Counted from the first letter of the stretch, positions 20,687 to 31,888 are shown. The stretch is DNA of 64,000 nt from Phaeodactylum tricornutum CCAP 1055/1 (GCF_000150955.2 NC_011699.1:62001-126000), one strand, 5' to 3'. Notes: generated by a model not told the origin, from the letters alone. Made by a program: numbers and translations.

Positions 20687-23600
20687 ATGACCGACTTTGC
20701 CGCCTTGACGCAAAGCCTGTTGCAGCCGGAAACCTTTGACGTTACCGCACTCGATCGAGTCGTTACAGCAGCGTACAGTTCCGGTGATCCGCATCAAGCT
20801 CTGGCCAACCAGACCCTCATGCAGTTACAAGAAGTCGACGGGCTCTGGACCAAAGCGGACGCCATTATTGAACAAGCGCAGAATGCACAAGCACGATTCT
20901 TTGGACTCCAGGTACTCGACAATGCCATACAAACGCGGTGGAAAATTCTGCCATCCGAACAGAGAGAAGGCATTCGCAATTACGTCGTGGGGAAAATCAT
21001 TCACATGAGTTCCGGGGATGAATCGGTGTTGCAGAAAGAACGCGTCTTTGTTGGTAAGCTGAATCTGACGCTCGTGGAGATCCTCAAACAGGAATGGCCC
21101 CACAACTGGCCAAACTTTATTACCGATCTCGTGGGAAGCTCCAAAACTTCGGAGGTCCTGTGCGAGAACAATATGCAGATTCTCAAACTCCTGTCCGAGG
21201 AGGTCTTTGACTTTTCGCGCGATCAGATGGTGACGGAAAAGGTCAAGCGCATGAAGGAATCGTTGAACGGGGAGTTCGCTCAGGTATATCAGCTCTGCGA
21301 ATTTGTTCTGGAACATTCCCAGCGGCCGTCACTCCTGCGAGTGACCTTGCAAACCTTGCAGAGGTTTCTTACCTGGATTCCGCTCGGATTTATTTTCCAA
21401 ACGAACCTCATCGATACACTGGTGCACAAGTTCTTGCCCGTGCAGGTGTTCCGCAACGACGCACTCGATTGTCTGACCGAAATTGGGAGTCTACGAGATC
21501 TGGATCCGACCTACGATCCCCGGTTTCGCAGTCTCTTTACGTCCTTTCTTACACGACTGGCGGATATTTTCTCTCCCGAAACCGACCTACAACCAGCCTA
21601 CGAGAATGGCACCGAACAAGACTGCGAGTTTCTGCAAAAGCTGGCGCTGTTTCTCTCCGGCTTTTTTCAAGCGCATTTGAGGGTCCTGGAAGTCCCGGAG
21701 ACTCATCAAGCACTCATTGCGGGTTTGTTGTACTTGGTACGGATATCGGAAATTAAAGAAACCGAGATTTTTCGTATTTGTCTCGAGGCCTGGTACATGC
21801 TGGCGGAGGACTTGTACAAATCGGAGCAGATTCCGCATCACGGAAACATGACCCGCAGTATGCCCGTCTCTCCCATGGGTTTGCAGCTCAACGGCGGTGC
21901 TACCAATAATGGCGGTACGCAATCGCGCAAATTCCTGTACGCTCCGGTACTGAACGGGATTCGGCAAGTGATGATCACAAACATGGCCAAGCCGGAGGAA
22001 GTGCTAATTGTCGAGGACGAAAATGGGGATATCGTTCGCGAGACAACCAAGGACACGGACGTGATTGCTCAGTACAAGACCATGAGGGACGCTCTCGTGT
22101 ACCTCACACATTTGAACCCTGAAGATACGGAGACGATCATGCTATCACGGCTTGCTGCGCAAGTGGACGGGTCTGCTTGGAGCTGGAACAACCTCAATAC
22201 GCTCTGTTGGGCTATCGGATCGATCTCTGGCGCCATGGCGGAGGACGAGGAGAAGCGCTTCCTCGTCACTGTTATTAAGGATCTGCTTGGTTTGTGTGAA
22301 ATGAAGCGTGGAAAAGACAACAAGGCTGTTGTGGCATCCAATATAATGTACGTGGTTGGCCAATATCCACGCTTCCTTAAGGCACACTGGAAGTTTCTGA
22401 AAACGGTAGCCAACAAGCAGTTCGAGTTTATGCACGAGACACATCCCGGCGTTCAGGACATGGCCTGTGACACCTTTTTGAAGATCACCATCAAGTGCAA
22501 ACGGAAATTTGTCACACTGCAACCCGACGAGTCGGTGCCGTTCGTCGTTGAACTAGTCGATTCGCTGGGATCGATCGTGTCCGACTTGGAGCCCCATCAA
22601 ATACAGTCCGTTTACGAATCCGTAGGTACCATGTTATCGGACAAGGGCCCTTCGGTGACGATCGATCGGAAAGCGGTACTCGCCAAACTGATGGAACAGC
22701 CCAACCAGACTTGGCGGATGATTATGGAACACGCGGCAAAAAACGTGGAGACTTTGGTAGAGCCAAACACCATCAAAGAAATCGTAAAGATCCTCAAGAC
22801 CAACAACCGTGTGTGCGGTGCGGCCGGTTCGCTCTTTACACATCAGCTACAAACCTTCTTTTTAGACATGCTCAACGTCTATAAGGTATACTCGGAACGA
22901 ATATCCGCGGCCGTCGCACAGCAGGGGGCCATTGCGACTCAGATGAGTCTGGTTCGACTAATGAGGAGTGCCAAGAAGGAAGTCTTGCGGCTGCTAATTG
23001 TCTTTATCGACACGAGTGGACCGCCTGAGGCCGAGCCAAAGGCTGTTGCCGAGGGCTTCATTCCACCTGTCCTCGACCCCATACTGGGTGACTACAAGCG
23101 CAACATTGCGGGTGCACGCGATCCCGAGGTGCTCAAGTTGTTCGCCGTTGTTGTGGAGAAGCTACGCAATAATGTAGTGAACGACGTCCCTCGCATCATG
23201 GAGGCTGTCTTTGAAGTGACACTGGAAATGATAACCAAGAACTTTGAGGACTTTCCGGAACATCGAATTCGATTCTTCGAGTTTCTCAAGGCAATCAACG
23301 AGCATTGCTTCCCGGCCTTGTTCAGCATACCGCCCGAGCATCAAAAGTTGGTTGTTCACTCTATTGTTTGGGCGATGAAGCACACGGAACGAAATATCTC
23401 CGATACGGTGAGTCCGGTGGGACGGGTCGTGTGCGATATAGATTTTGCTGTGTTGTTTGTGTAGGTATTCTCACTCACTTACTTTGCTTCTTTGTTGTCA
23501 TAGGGCTTGGATATATTGAACGAACTGCTGGTTAATGTCGGTAAGGCTCCCAACGTTGCGCAAGCATTCTACCAGCAGTATCTGCTTTCGCTGATTCAGG

Positions 23601-24049
23601 ATGTGTTTGCAGTTATGACGGATCGGCTGCACAAGTCTGGATTCAAGATGCACGCTACGTTGCTGCGGCACATGTTCCATCTCGTGCAAATGAACCAAGT
23701 GACGGTGCCCCTCTTCGACCCATCCCAGCAGCCGGCAGGAACGACGAATCCGTCCTTTTTGCGCGAGCACATATCGAGCTTGCTGCTCACTTCGTTTCCC
23801 AATCTGGCCCGATCACAAGTCGGCAAGTTTGTCGAGGGTATGCTTGACGTCAAGATGGATCTACTGACGTTCAAGACGCATTTGCGAGACTTTTTGATCG
23901 AGCTGAAGGAGTTTAACGCGGAAGACAACTCAGCCCTGTTTGCCGAAGAACAAGAGCAGGCTGCGAGAGAGCAGCAGCAAGCCATGATGGCTGAGCGTAG
24001 TGCCGTACCCGGGATGTTCAGTCCAGCCGAAATCGACAATGATCTTTGA
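20687..24049 (+). CDS. XPO1: Exportin-1 (CRM1), nuclear export receptor
   Basis: Exons 20687-23407 and 23504-24049 flank an intron of 96 nt (GTGAGT...CATAG); the product has 1088 residues, the usual length. It carries the importin-beta N-terminal domain ([21 protein letters not shown]-like block near residue 60), HEAT repeats and the conserved CRM1 C-terminal region. The NES-groove segment [16 protein letters not shown] is nearly identical to that of animals and includes Cys537, the equivalent of human Cys528, the residue attacked by leptomycin B. The splice joins NISDT to GLDILNELL as in other CRM1 proteins. Role: with Ran-GTP, exports leucine-rich NES cargo through nuclear pores. No oddities seen. 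Confidence 0.97.
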
Positions 24050-25178
24050 AAATGGGGTGATTCGGATGGCTACGGGGAAACGTCGCTTCTTTGTGATCGT
24101 TTGACGAGCTTATATTAGCCTTTGCTCTATAATTTAGACCTTTTTACGCTGTGGCGAAGGCTTTCGGCGCTAATTCTATATTGTTGTTTGAAAAGGAAAG
24201 AACTTCCGTAGCCTCAAAAAAAAATATGCGTTGGAGCAATTACTGAAAACGATATATCTTGACTTGCTTTCGTTTAGTGGTTATGCTATTGTCAGCATAT
24301 ATTGGAACTCGACGACAAGTAAAGTAAATTACAACGACTAGAGCAAAGCGGGAAATTCCATTCGGTCTTGAGTACGTAGTGTCTGCGCTACAGGTGCCAT
24401 TTCAAAATATATGGCGCTCTTGCGTTAGATACCTGTAAGCGAGACCTGTTCCAAATACTACACCGACACCCTCAAAGACAATGATCCGCTCTATTTACTA
24501 GTTCCAAATCCTTGGCCTGCACGTGTCTAAATAGTGGATGGTTATGTTGCACAGTCAATACCTTACTGTTGATGTTTATCTTATACAGTAATGCTCCAAG
24601 TTAAGGGTACAAAAAACTCAAACAGATTTAGATTGTGTCAATTGGATATTTCTCTCCTCTACCAAATATTGATAATGAAAGTGTAAGAAAAGCTCGGCAC
24701 GGCAGTTAATTGCAACCCCAACAACTGTTATTAAGGACAATTTTTTCGGTCATTTCGTAGAGCTCGGGTATGGTTATTGATCCCGGTACGGTGTTTCCTC
24801 GACATCTGCAAATGTCGTTTCGCAATTACCGACACCATTTGACTGCTTCGTGTAGTGGGGTAAGAGATGAACACACAACATCCTGCTCGTTGTCTTTGCG
24901 ATTGAAAGTTAGCCGTACCTCCAAGTTCGTTTTACTGTTAGAAATTCGCAACTCCTCCGCGATTCACATCATGTCAGAACCTAGCGCAAAAAATATAGGA
25001 AATCATATGCAACGGAAGAAGAAACTCAGAAGGACTCGCCGAGCCAAGTGAAAATGACCAGCCGCTCCTCCAGCCAAGACCCTCGACCTGGACCACATCT
25101 ACTGACAGTGGTTGAGGCTCACCCCAATGACAATGACTAAGCCACAAATTTACCTTTCCCTATTTCGCTGGCTGTGAA
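24050..25178. other. Long intergenic
   Basis: AT-rich 3' flank of XPO1 and upstream part of a decayed gene. No domain-bearing frame; a 93-codon plus frame at 24770-25051 is not supported. Confidence 0.5.
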
Positions 25179-25905
25179 ATGATTCGAATCCAATTCTCTC
25201 GTCTCTATTCCCCGGCCGTATCCGCGGACCGGCCGCTACCCTTTTGGGAGCCGGACACGCCCATGTACAACCCACATGGTCCCTTTTTGCGTCCTGATAA
25301 GGACGACTATACCCACGACGATGTGCTCGGCGATGGCGATACACTGGAAAAGCAGAAGCCCTGTCTTTGTCCACTAGGCTTCTCAGTACGCCTCAAACGG
25401 GTGAGACTAATTCCGCTTTGGACCTGCACCAATGACTCCTTCACGGACAATCCGGAAGACGAATCCAGCTGTAAACAATGCAATGTGCATCTTGGTGCGA
25501 GCGAATGCTTCCCAGAATGGGTGGGGTTCATTATTTGATTTAGATGGTTGGAAATGCTCTGCTTGCTTCGTGTTTAACCCCAACGAAAGCATACCTTGTG
25601 GCGCGTGTGAGGCGCCCCTTACAGGAACATCCAATACGGCAATGATTTCTACCCTAACTTAGCCGAGTCCATACGTTGTTACAGCCTTAATTTCGGCCTG
25701 TGCTCCAGAAAACAACAGCACCGGCGGCTCCGCCACGGTTAGTAGAATTACCATTGGCAGCGTACCGGTCAGAAGCACCGTTCCGGCTACCAGAAGGTTT
25801 CTATTTGTGAAATCCCTTCGAAAGTCTACCATAGAAAGTACAAAATTCAATATTGGCTCATATCCAAGTAACAATGCTCCGGAAGCGAGCTATGGGTATT
25901 CGTGA
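25179..25905 (+). pseudogene. Decayed RanBP2-type zinc-finger gene
   Basis: From an ATG at 25179 the frame holds a first RanBP2-type finger, WTCTNDSFTDN-PEDESS-CKQC, that fits W-x-C-x3-C-x3-N-x6-C-x2-C except that the second cysteine is a serine. The frame then ends at about 25536. A second, perfect finger, GWKCSACFVFNPNESIPCGAC, follows in another frame (about 25549-25612), ends at a TAG near 25660, and the same frame remains open for about 75 more codons of Ser/Thr-rich sequence. RanBP2 fingers bind Ran, ubiquitin or RNA and occur in nucleoporins such as Nup153. The lost ligand, frame change and stop together point to a decaying gene. A spliced live gene with an unusual intron cannot be excluded. 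Confidence 0.5.
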
Positions 25906-26449
25906 TCCCACCCGTACAGTGAGTGGGTAGAGGATCTGCGTGATTTCTGAAGCGACTGATCCAAAAACGTATATTAACTGAAAAGTTCACTCGCCTTTTG
26001 TCGAACCGTGAATGAGTGTTGCTGGATACTACTAGGTGCCGCGAGCTGTCGGTGTGTCGAATTGTAGTTTCCAGTCAATGAATAAATATAATGCCACGCC
26101 TATAATCCGAACTCTACCTGCGATCCGGCATGGCCTTATCAACGTGGTGAAGGACCTCTCTAGCAGTAATTTGTAGGCTATCAATGTGGTGAAGGACCTC
26201 TCGTGTAGTAAGGTGTTAGCTGCCTTTGAGGTGGCGTGGTAAATGATCACGAAGAACTTCAGTGGAAAAGGTGGGACTGGTCGGCTATGGCTGTTATGAA
26301 CCGTGAATGGCGGGAGCTTTCGACCTCTACTGGTGAATAATTGGTGGGTGTTGCGTGAGCAGAAATACTGCAACAATGCGATGCTGTACAGGAAGCTTCG
26401 TGGAATTCGGGCAAGATAACAATCAAATTGCATGGTCTTTGGGTTGCGT
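25906..26449. other. Intergenic with a short direct repeat
   Basis: 3' flank of the reductase gene; no gene seen. Holds two 24-base direct copies (separate entry). Confidence 0.5.
26137..26202. repeat. 24-base direct repeat, two copies, period 42
   Basis: Copies at 26137-26160 and 26179-26202 differ by one base (C/T) and contain GTGGTGAAGGACCTCTC. Not coding in any recognised gene. Confidence 0.7.
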
Positions 26450-27265
26450 TCACCAAGTTCCCGGTAGCACAGCGTATCGGCGCCGAGGATAGTCGGGGAA
26501 CTTGGATCGGTACCATGCGTGGTGCGCAACTCCCCGAGGGATCAGATTGGCCGCTGTAAAGATCACAAAGGCGACGGTAGCGAGGGATCCGCGAGCGGCG
26601 ATCCCGAATCCGGTCCATTCCAGCAGCTCTCCAAAATAGTGGGGAGCCGACAGGCGCTCGAACCAGCCGCCACGAGGAATTTGGTAGCCTTTTCCTTGAG
26701 CTTTCAGTCGGCGTAACGTAGCGTCCGATTGTAAATTGATGGAGGCGCCGTAGAGAAAGAGACAGACTCCGGCGCCGAAGACGGGGTTGGTTCCGTATCC
26801 GGGTGGAAGGTGATGGAACTCGAGCAGTCCACTGACTTGGAGGTAGCCGTTGATGGTGGTGAAGAAAATCGCCAAAGCAGCTACTAATGCAGGGATGGGT
26901 TGGCTTTGGGTAGTCATACGTAGCGGGTATAGGATAGTGCGTTGCGTGTAGTGGAGGGTGAAGAGGACGAGTAAAATAAAGTTGGGCCATGGTGGCCATC
27001 CAGGCGCTGCGTGGGGTGACTGTCGAGACGCCATCCTTTGTCCAAGACCCACGGCACACCAAATCAGATTAGGAGTTTCGAAGAGAAACCAGCAGGCTCG
27101 GGCAGGCAGATGTGGTCCCAAATACCAATCAGTCCGCAGAGTTTTGCCGTACGGCGAGGGAATTACGAAAAGCAGTACGAAAAATATGGGAATCGAGGAG
27201 AGTATTACAGCCCAAGCCAATCGTTCGTGAAAGGCTTGCTCTACTTCTCTACTCCATCCCAACAT
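26450..27265 (-). CDS. Steroid 5-alpha-reductase (SRD5A/DET2) family membrane oxidoreductase
   Basis: A single exon of 271 residues with about six membrane helices. The C-terminal half is diagnostic: YQIPRGGWFERLSAPHYFGE, LLEWTGFGI, NLIPRGVAHHAWY and FPDYPRRRYAVLP, the NADPH-binding and catalytic region of the family. The length equals that of plant DET2 and animal SRD5A1/2 (255-275), and all conserved blocks are intact. These enzymes use NADPH to reduce the 4,5 double bond of 3-oxo steroids in the ER; in algae the substrate is probably a sterol intermediate, which is inference. It is divergent from the sulfotransferase, sharing a 480-base promoter region. Confidence 0.9.
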   Translation of the reverse strand: MLGWSREVEQAFHERLAWAVILSSIPIFFVLLFVIPSPYGKTLRTDWYLGPHLPARACWFLFETPNLIWCAVGLGQRMASRQSPHAAPGWPPWPNFILLVLFTLHYTQRTILYPLRMTTQSQPIPALVAALAIFFTTINGYLQVSGLLEFHHLPPGYGTNPVFGAGVCLFLYGASINLQSDATLRRLKAQGKGYQIPRGGWFERLSAPHYFGELLEWTGFGIAARGSLATVAFVIFTAANLIPRGVAHHAWYRSKFPDYPRRRYAVLPGTW

Positions 27266-27424
27266 ATTCTAGCGCTGCTGTGGATTCTGTTGTGGGTGCA
27301 GGGCCAGGAGTCGTTGGCATGGCCCTTCCAGAAATGTCGACTTGGATCGGGACCGTCACCGTGCAGCCTGTATTTTTGTCAGGATTTTAGGATCGTAGGT
27401 TTCGGTTCTGTGACGAGAGCGCAT

Positions 27425-27433
27425 TCACAGTCA
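27425..27433 (+). promoter_or_regulatory. TCACAGTCA motif
   Basis: Exact motif in the divergent promoter, oriented towards the sulfotransferase. Confidence 0.4.
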
Positions 27434-27474
27434 TTGTGAATTTCCTGTAACGTTGCATCAACAGAGTATCTCTA

Positions 27475-27482
27475 TGACGTCA
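27475..27482. promoter_or_regulatory. Palindromic CRE-like site TGACGTCA
   Basis: A full cAMP-response-element palindrome. In P. tricornutum, half-sites of this type bind bZIP factors in CO2/cAMP-responsive promoters. Function here is inferred only from sequence. Confidence 0.4.
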
Positions 27483-27745
27483 TCCGGCATTCTACGACTC
27501 GCGGTATTTATTCGGTGACGTTCCGAACGAAATGGTAACCGGTGTATTTATCCGAACAAAGGCCTAACCAGCAGCCTCCTACCGTGCCTATCCACTACTC
27601 TTCGCCACCGCGTTCTGCGGAAGCACAAAGAGGGCTGGGAAGCTGCTACACAAATCTCGCTTGCCTTGTTCATTACTGTCCACCCCATTCCTGTCTCCAA
27701 CGACGGCGTTCTGTGCCACACCGTACGAGACTGGTCACACTTCCG

Positions 27746-28936
27746 ATGCGTCCCGTCGTGGCCGTTGCTACCTTCGCGGTATCGCTGGCTGTCTTGTTTG
27801 CCACGTACCAATCGCGTACACATATATTCTCTTCTTCCACACCCACACGTCTCTACCAGCCGTCCACCGTTTCCGAGACACTCGCACAGGCGGTGCCTTT
27901 GGATCCGGATGGTAATACCCAGGGACAACAAGTCGTGGAGCAACTCCGAGCCAAACTGGGGATACCGCACGATCTGTTACGCACGTCCGACACGGAGGAA
28001 GGCCCCGTACAACCGCGACAATTTCTGCACCTGCACCACATGAAGACGGGTGGGACCTCGATGGATGGACTGATTCGCTGCGCTATGCAACGCTATCGAT
28101 CGCAACACGGGACACTTCCTTACCAAAACATACACGAATGCAGTGCGGCGCGTTACGCGCGCTGTTTGTCCGGAGACGATACACAGTGTGTCGGAAAGGT
28201 TCAAGAAGCCGCTATTATGAGTTACTGTGCCCCGCTCCGCGATCTGACTACGTTTCAGTGGACTCGGACCACCAGTGGTGGATCCGATAATGGTGAGGAA
28301 GGCGGTATCGTTCCTTCCACTGATACGACGCCCATTCGGGCCGTGACCGTCCTGCGTCATCCCGTAGACCGTGTCTGGAGCATGTATCGCTTCCGAACCA
28401 AAGCGTGTTACGGCTGTCGGGATCTGAAGGACGTCTACGCGGAAATCGACAGCGGTAACTCCACTCTTGATCGGATGTGTGCCCTGCAACTGCAGAATCA
28501 CCAAACCAACAATCTCCTGAGTTCGACAAATTTCAACGAAACCACCATCGCCACAGCCCGCGGGACTCCGCAACAACGACAGCAAATCATATCGGAAGCG
28601 ATTCGCAACATGCACGATTTCTTTACTATGGTGGGCCTGACGGAAGAGTTGAACACGACCGCCGCCATGGTGGGGCGCGTTTTTCCCTGGTTGGCCACGG
28701 ACGTGAACGGCACCGTGTGCGGCTTGCCGCACTCCAACGCGTCGCCACAAAACAATCATTGCGGAAGCCGTACCGGGAACGCAAGGGACCGAAGTGGTAG
28801 CACGCACTGGGACTTGCCGTCGCGACCCGACGACGCAACCGCACAGCTCATTCGGAAACACAATGAGCTCGACATGGCGCTATACGAGGCGGCCGTTGAC
28901 CTATTTCGACTACAAAAAGAAGCTCTTGGACTATGA
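27746..28936 (+). CDS. Golgi-type sulfotransferase, type II membrane protein
   Basis: The ATG at 27746 is the only in-frame ATG before the membrane anchor (VVAVATFAVSLAVLFATY, about residues 4-21), so 396 residues are predicted. Two PAPS-binding signatures are visible: HLHHMKTGGTSMDGL (5'-phosphosulfate loop, about residue 93) and TVLRHPVDRVWSMY (3'-phosphate site, about residue 200). A cluster of cysteines (CYGCRDL, CALQ) and several N-glycosylation sequons fit a Golgi-lumen domain. The family moves sulfate from PAPS to carbohydrates or tyrosine; in diatoms, sulfated polysaccharides of the cell surface are a likely target, by inference. No intron or break seen. Confidence 0.88.
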   Translation: MRPVVAVATFAVSLAVLFATYQSRTHIFSSSTPTRLYQPSTVSETLAQAVPLDPDGNTQGQQVVEQLRAKLGIPHDLLRTSDTEEGPVQPRQFLHLHHMKTGGTSMDGLIRCAMQRYRSQHGTLPYQNIHECSAARYARCLSGDDTQCVGKVQEAAIMSYCAPLRDLTTFQWTRTTSGGSDNGEEGGIVPSTDTTPIRAVTVLRHPVDRVWSMYRFRTKACYGCRDLKDVYAEIDSGNSTLDRMCALQLQNHQTNNLLSSTNFNETTIATARGTPQQRQQIISEAIRNMHDFFTMVGLTEELNTTAAMVGRVFPWLATDVNGTVCGLPHSNASPQNNHCGSRTGNARDRSGSTHWDLPSRPDDATAQLIRKHNELDMALYEAAVDLFRLQKEALGL

Positions 28937-29105
28937 TTGCACTTGATTGATTGACGATTTCTATAGAACTCTACAAGCTTTAGCTTTGTATTGTAAATCG
29001 GTAATGTATATACAAACACATTTATGTTTGTTGACTGTCGTTAACCTGCTTGCATTCGTGCACTGCTTCCGTAGGCCAACACCAGCAATTCCCGGCCATC
29101 ACGTT

Positions 29106-30990
29106 TCAAACTTTGTCGGCCTCCAGCTTGGTGCTCGTGTCGTTGTCTTCTTCTCCAGCGCTCCCACCCGAGGCGACTTCTTCGCTACTGCTGTCGATGC
29201 TCTCCAATTCTTTGTCGTGATCTTCGTTGGATCGATCCAACTTGTGTGACAGCTCATCGTTGCCCATCCCGTGCACCGACTTCCCCTCGTGTACTTCGAG
29301 GACTTGAGCGTGCCAAGCGTACAAGGGAACCACTTTAGAGAGCACATACTTTTCTAGGCCAAAGAAAACGACAAAAGCTCCCAAGGTAGCCACAGAGCCA
29401 ACTAAATTGAACCATAGGAGTTTGGCGTACGATCCCTCGCCGACAGTGAGGTGTTGCCAATCTAGTGCGTTGGGGTTTTCGTTACTCAACTGAAACAACA
29501 AGCCCAACAACGCTCCCAACCAAAACGAACTCAAAAAGGCCAGTGGGTAGTAGCTGTTGGGCTCACGCGGTAAGAACATAGAGCGCCATGATAGGTGGTC
29601 CCAATCCGAGCACGACTGTACCGCTGACCGTCGTCGCGTCGAGGGCACTGGGGTCCTGTAACAAAGGTAAAGTGCCCAAGAGGGCAATAAAACGAATAGC
29701 AAAGCGGCCCAGCGCAACGTGTTGATCGGTTACGTTGGCGAGTTTTTCCGGCTTCCATTTCCAAAAGAATGTGCGTAGCTCGGCAAAAAGTTTGGCCGTC
29801 GAAGCAAACGCCGAATCCAGCGTACTGATAGAAGTTGTCATGAAAATAATATTGGTAATGGTAAAGACGCCGGTACCGAGGTAGCGAGCCACGTCGGCAG
29901 GAATTCCCGTGCTAATTCCGGTAAGGAGAGCAGGGTCAATTGTCTCATCCACGGTTGCAGCAAGATTGCCGAAAATGCCAATGAAACCGAAGAAAAATAT
30001 AAACAGGAAGGAAATGACGCCGCCAGTAAGGAAGGCTCGCAACATTGTTTTAGGGCTCGCTAAAAAGGCACGGTCCGTGAGAACTGGATCAAAGAAAGGA
30101 TAGCTGAACAATCCCTGAATCAAGCCGACTATCGCCAAGTCCCAACCCCCTTCCAAAGTATTGGTAGCAACGCCCACGTTGGTATCCCACTGGAATAGGT
30201 TGCAGTCGCCCCGTCCAGCGACCTCACACTCGTCTGACAGTTCGTTAACTTGCTTGCCAATCACACCGAGTACCGTCACCAGAAGAATGACAGCTAGAAG
30301 AGCTTGAATGACGTCGGAGATTAGCGAGGACCGGAGTCCTCCCAAGGAAACGTAGACAAAGGGAATGAATGTGGACAAAAGAGCCGCAATCCACCAGGAA
30401 GCCGTATTGTAGTCGCCGTAGAAAGAAGCCACCACGAGCGAGTTGCTCCAGATTTCTTGGTAGAGACGAAAAAGTACAGCAAGACTGTAGGAAATGGATG
30501 CGATCGACCCGTACCGCTCAAAGATTGCTTCTTGCAGGGATGTATAGCCCTGATTGGTTCGCAAATAGTAGCAAACAACGCCAACGGAAAGGAAGGCTAT
30601 GTACCAAGTGCCGTAGGCAAAGCCGCCGAGGATACCGTATCTGGCTCCGAGGATACTGGCGTTTTGGATGCTCTTGGCAAAGATCCAACTGATAAAGGTA
30701 CTACCAGCCAAGATTGCGTAGGAACTGCGATCGGTAGCCGTGTCAGCGATCCCACCTTTGAAGAACTCCAAGGGCGAATGAGCCACCTTCGTTACGAGCA
30801 ACAGACCGAGACCGTAAATCGCCATGTACTGCCACTGTATGCTGGGATTCGTCGCGGCGTAGGCGATCTGGAAGGCCACAAACAACATGATCGTGTCGAC
30901 GGCGTGTGGGCGATCGGCCATCCATGCCGTGACCGACGAGGGAAGAACTTTCGCCAACGCAAAGGACGAGGAAGATGTTGGGGTTGACAT
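29106..30990 (-). pseudogene. Sodium/solute symporter (SSS/SLC5 family) with one frame change
   Basis: From the ATG at 30990 the frame codes for about 470 residues with ten or more membrane helices: SYAILAGSTFISWIFAKSIQ, RLYQEIWSNSLVVASFYG, VYVSLGGLRSSLISDVIQ and the sodium-site-like FMTTSISTLDSAFASTAKLF. This is the LeuT-fold SSS family, which couples substrate uptake to a sodium gradient; the substrate is not deducible. The frame meets a TGA at 29563-29565, but the protein clearly goes on in the next frame with REPNSYYPLAFLSSFWLG, a further membrane helix pair and an acidic cytoplasmic tail to 29106. One extra base near 29580 accounts for it: without it GPPIMAL runs into FLPREPNSYY. It could be an inactivating allele or an assembly error; otherwise the gene is well preserved. 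Confidence 0.8.
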
Positions 30991-31888
30991 GCTTATAAGG
31001 ATAGAATTTAGTGATGATAGTTGCAGAAAAGCTCGACCGAGATCGAGGGTTGTGCTCAGCCTTTCCGCAAATGGAGACGATAACCGTACCAACGGTCTCG
31101 GCTGACTGTGAAGAATGAACGAATCCTTCCAATCCCTTCGGCTTGATGGAATATGAGAGGTTGCCGAGCTTTCGATATCTCAAAGTTTTGAATCTTGCCC
31201 GAGTGACCTTGACAGACCCCTCGCAGGATCTTTTCTTGAATGGATTTCTGGGTTATTTATATAGAGCAGGGTTCTCGTAGGAAGATTTCCTCCTATTGGA
31301 ATTTGCACATGAAAAGCTGCCGAAGTCTCCATATGGATCCAGTTTCTGTTCCGGTGACACCAAACATTTCTAGGCGCGTGCTCCGTATTCGAAGAAGTTC
31401 TTCCAGAGAAGCAAACGAGGACCAACCATGTACATCCTTTTGTCGGTCTTGGGTGTACCCGACTTATATACAGCGACCTAAGTGGTACCTTGAGATGTTC
31501 TCGGTCTACCAAACACGAAACCATGAGGGAATTCGAACGTGGTGCCAAACAGGAGATTTACTGTGACATTCGATTTTCAGCTAGGGTACGTGCTATTGTA
31601 GGGCCAGCGTCGAAAATAGATCGGAAGCGTATCTCTGTCAGGAAGCGGCGGTTTCACATCGCATCGCATAGCTAAAGTTACTGCGTGTATCACTCTGTGT
31701 ATCCAACGCGTACCGTGCGTAAGATGACAGTCAGTACAACAAACTTTAGTTGCGGTCTCGAGGAGATTTGTTGTTTTCGTGACTATAGAGTAAACAACAT
31801 CTTTAAGTGGATCCGCTCCCACTGGTCTTTGAATGTGGGCAATAATTCTAGTTCCCGACACGGTTCCAAACAAGGAGGGACCAGTGCA
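30991..31888. other. Intergenic
   Basis: Contains the symporter promoter with an exact TCACAGTCA (31103-31111, minus strand). Frames of 98-122 codons on both strands show no known domain; nothing else seen. Confidence 0.5.
31103..31111 (-). promoter_or_regulatory. TCACAGTCA motif, symporter promoter
   Basis: Exact motif on the gene strand, 113 bases before the ATG at 30990. Confidence 0.45.

Larger units (their letters stand above)
27266..27745. other. Shared promoter of reductase and sulfotransferase genes
   Basis: Holds an exact TCACAGTCA (27425-27433) and a palindromic TGACGTCA (27475-27482). Confidence 0.5.

Noticed and set aside
27977-28861. Antisense frame of about 294 codons opposite the sulfotransferase
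   Set aside because: Shadow of the sulfotransferase; Cys/Arg-rich without any family motif.
31180-31548. 122-codon minus frame upstream of the symporter
   Set aside because: Checked for reverse transcriptase or integrase-like motifs; none found, composition not protein-like.
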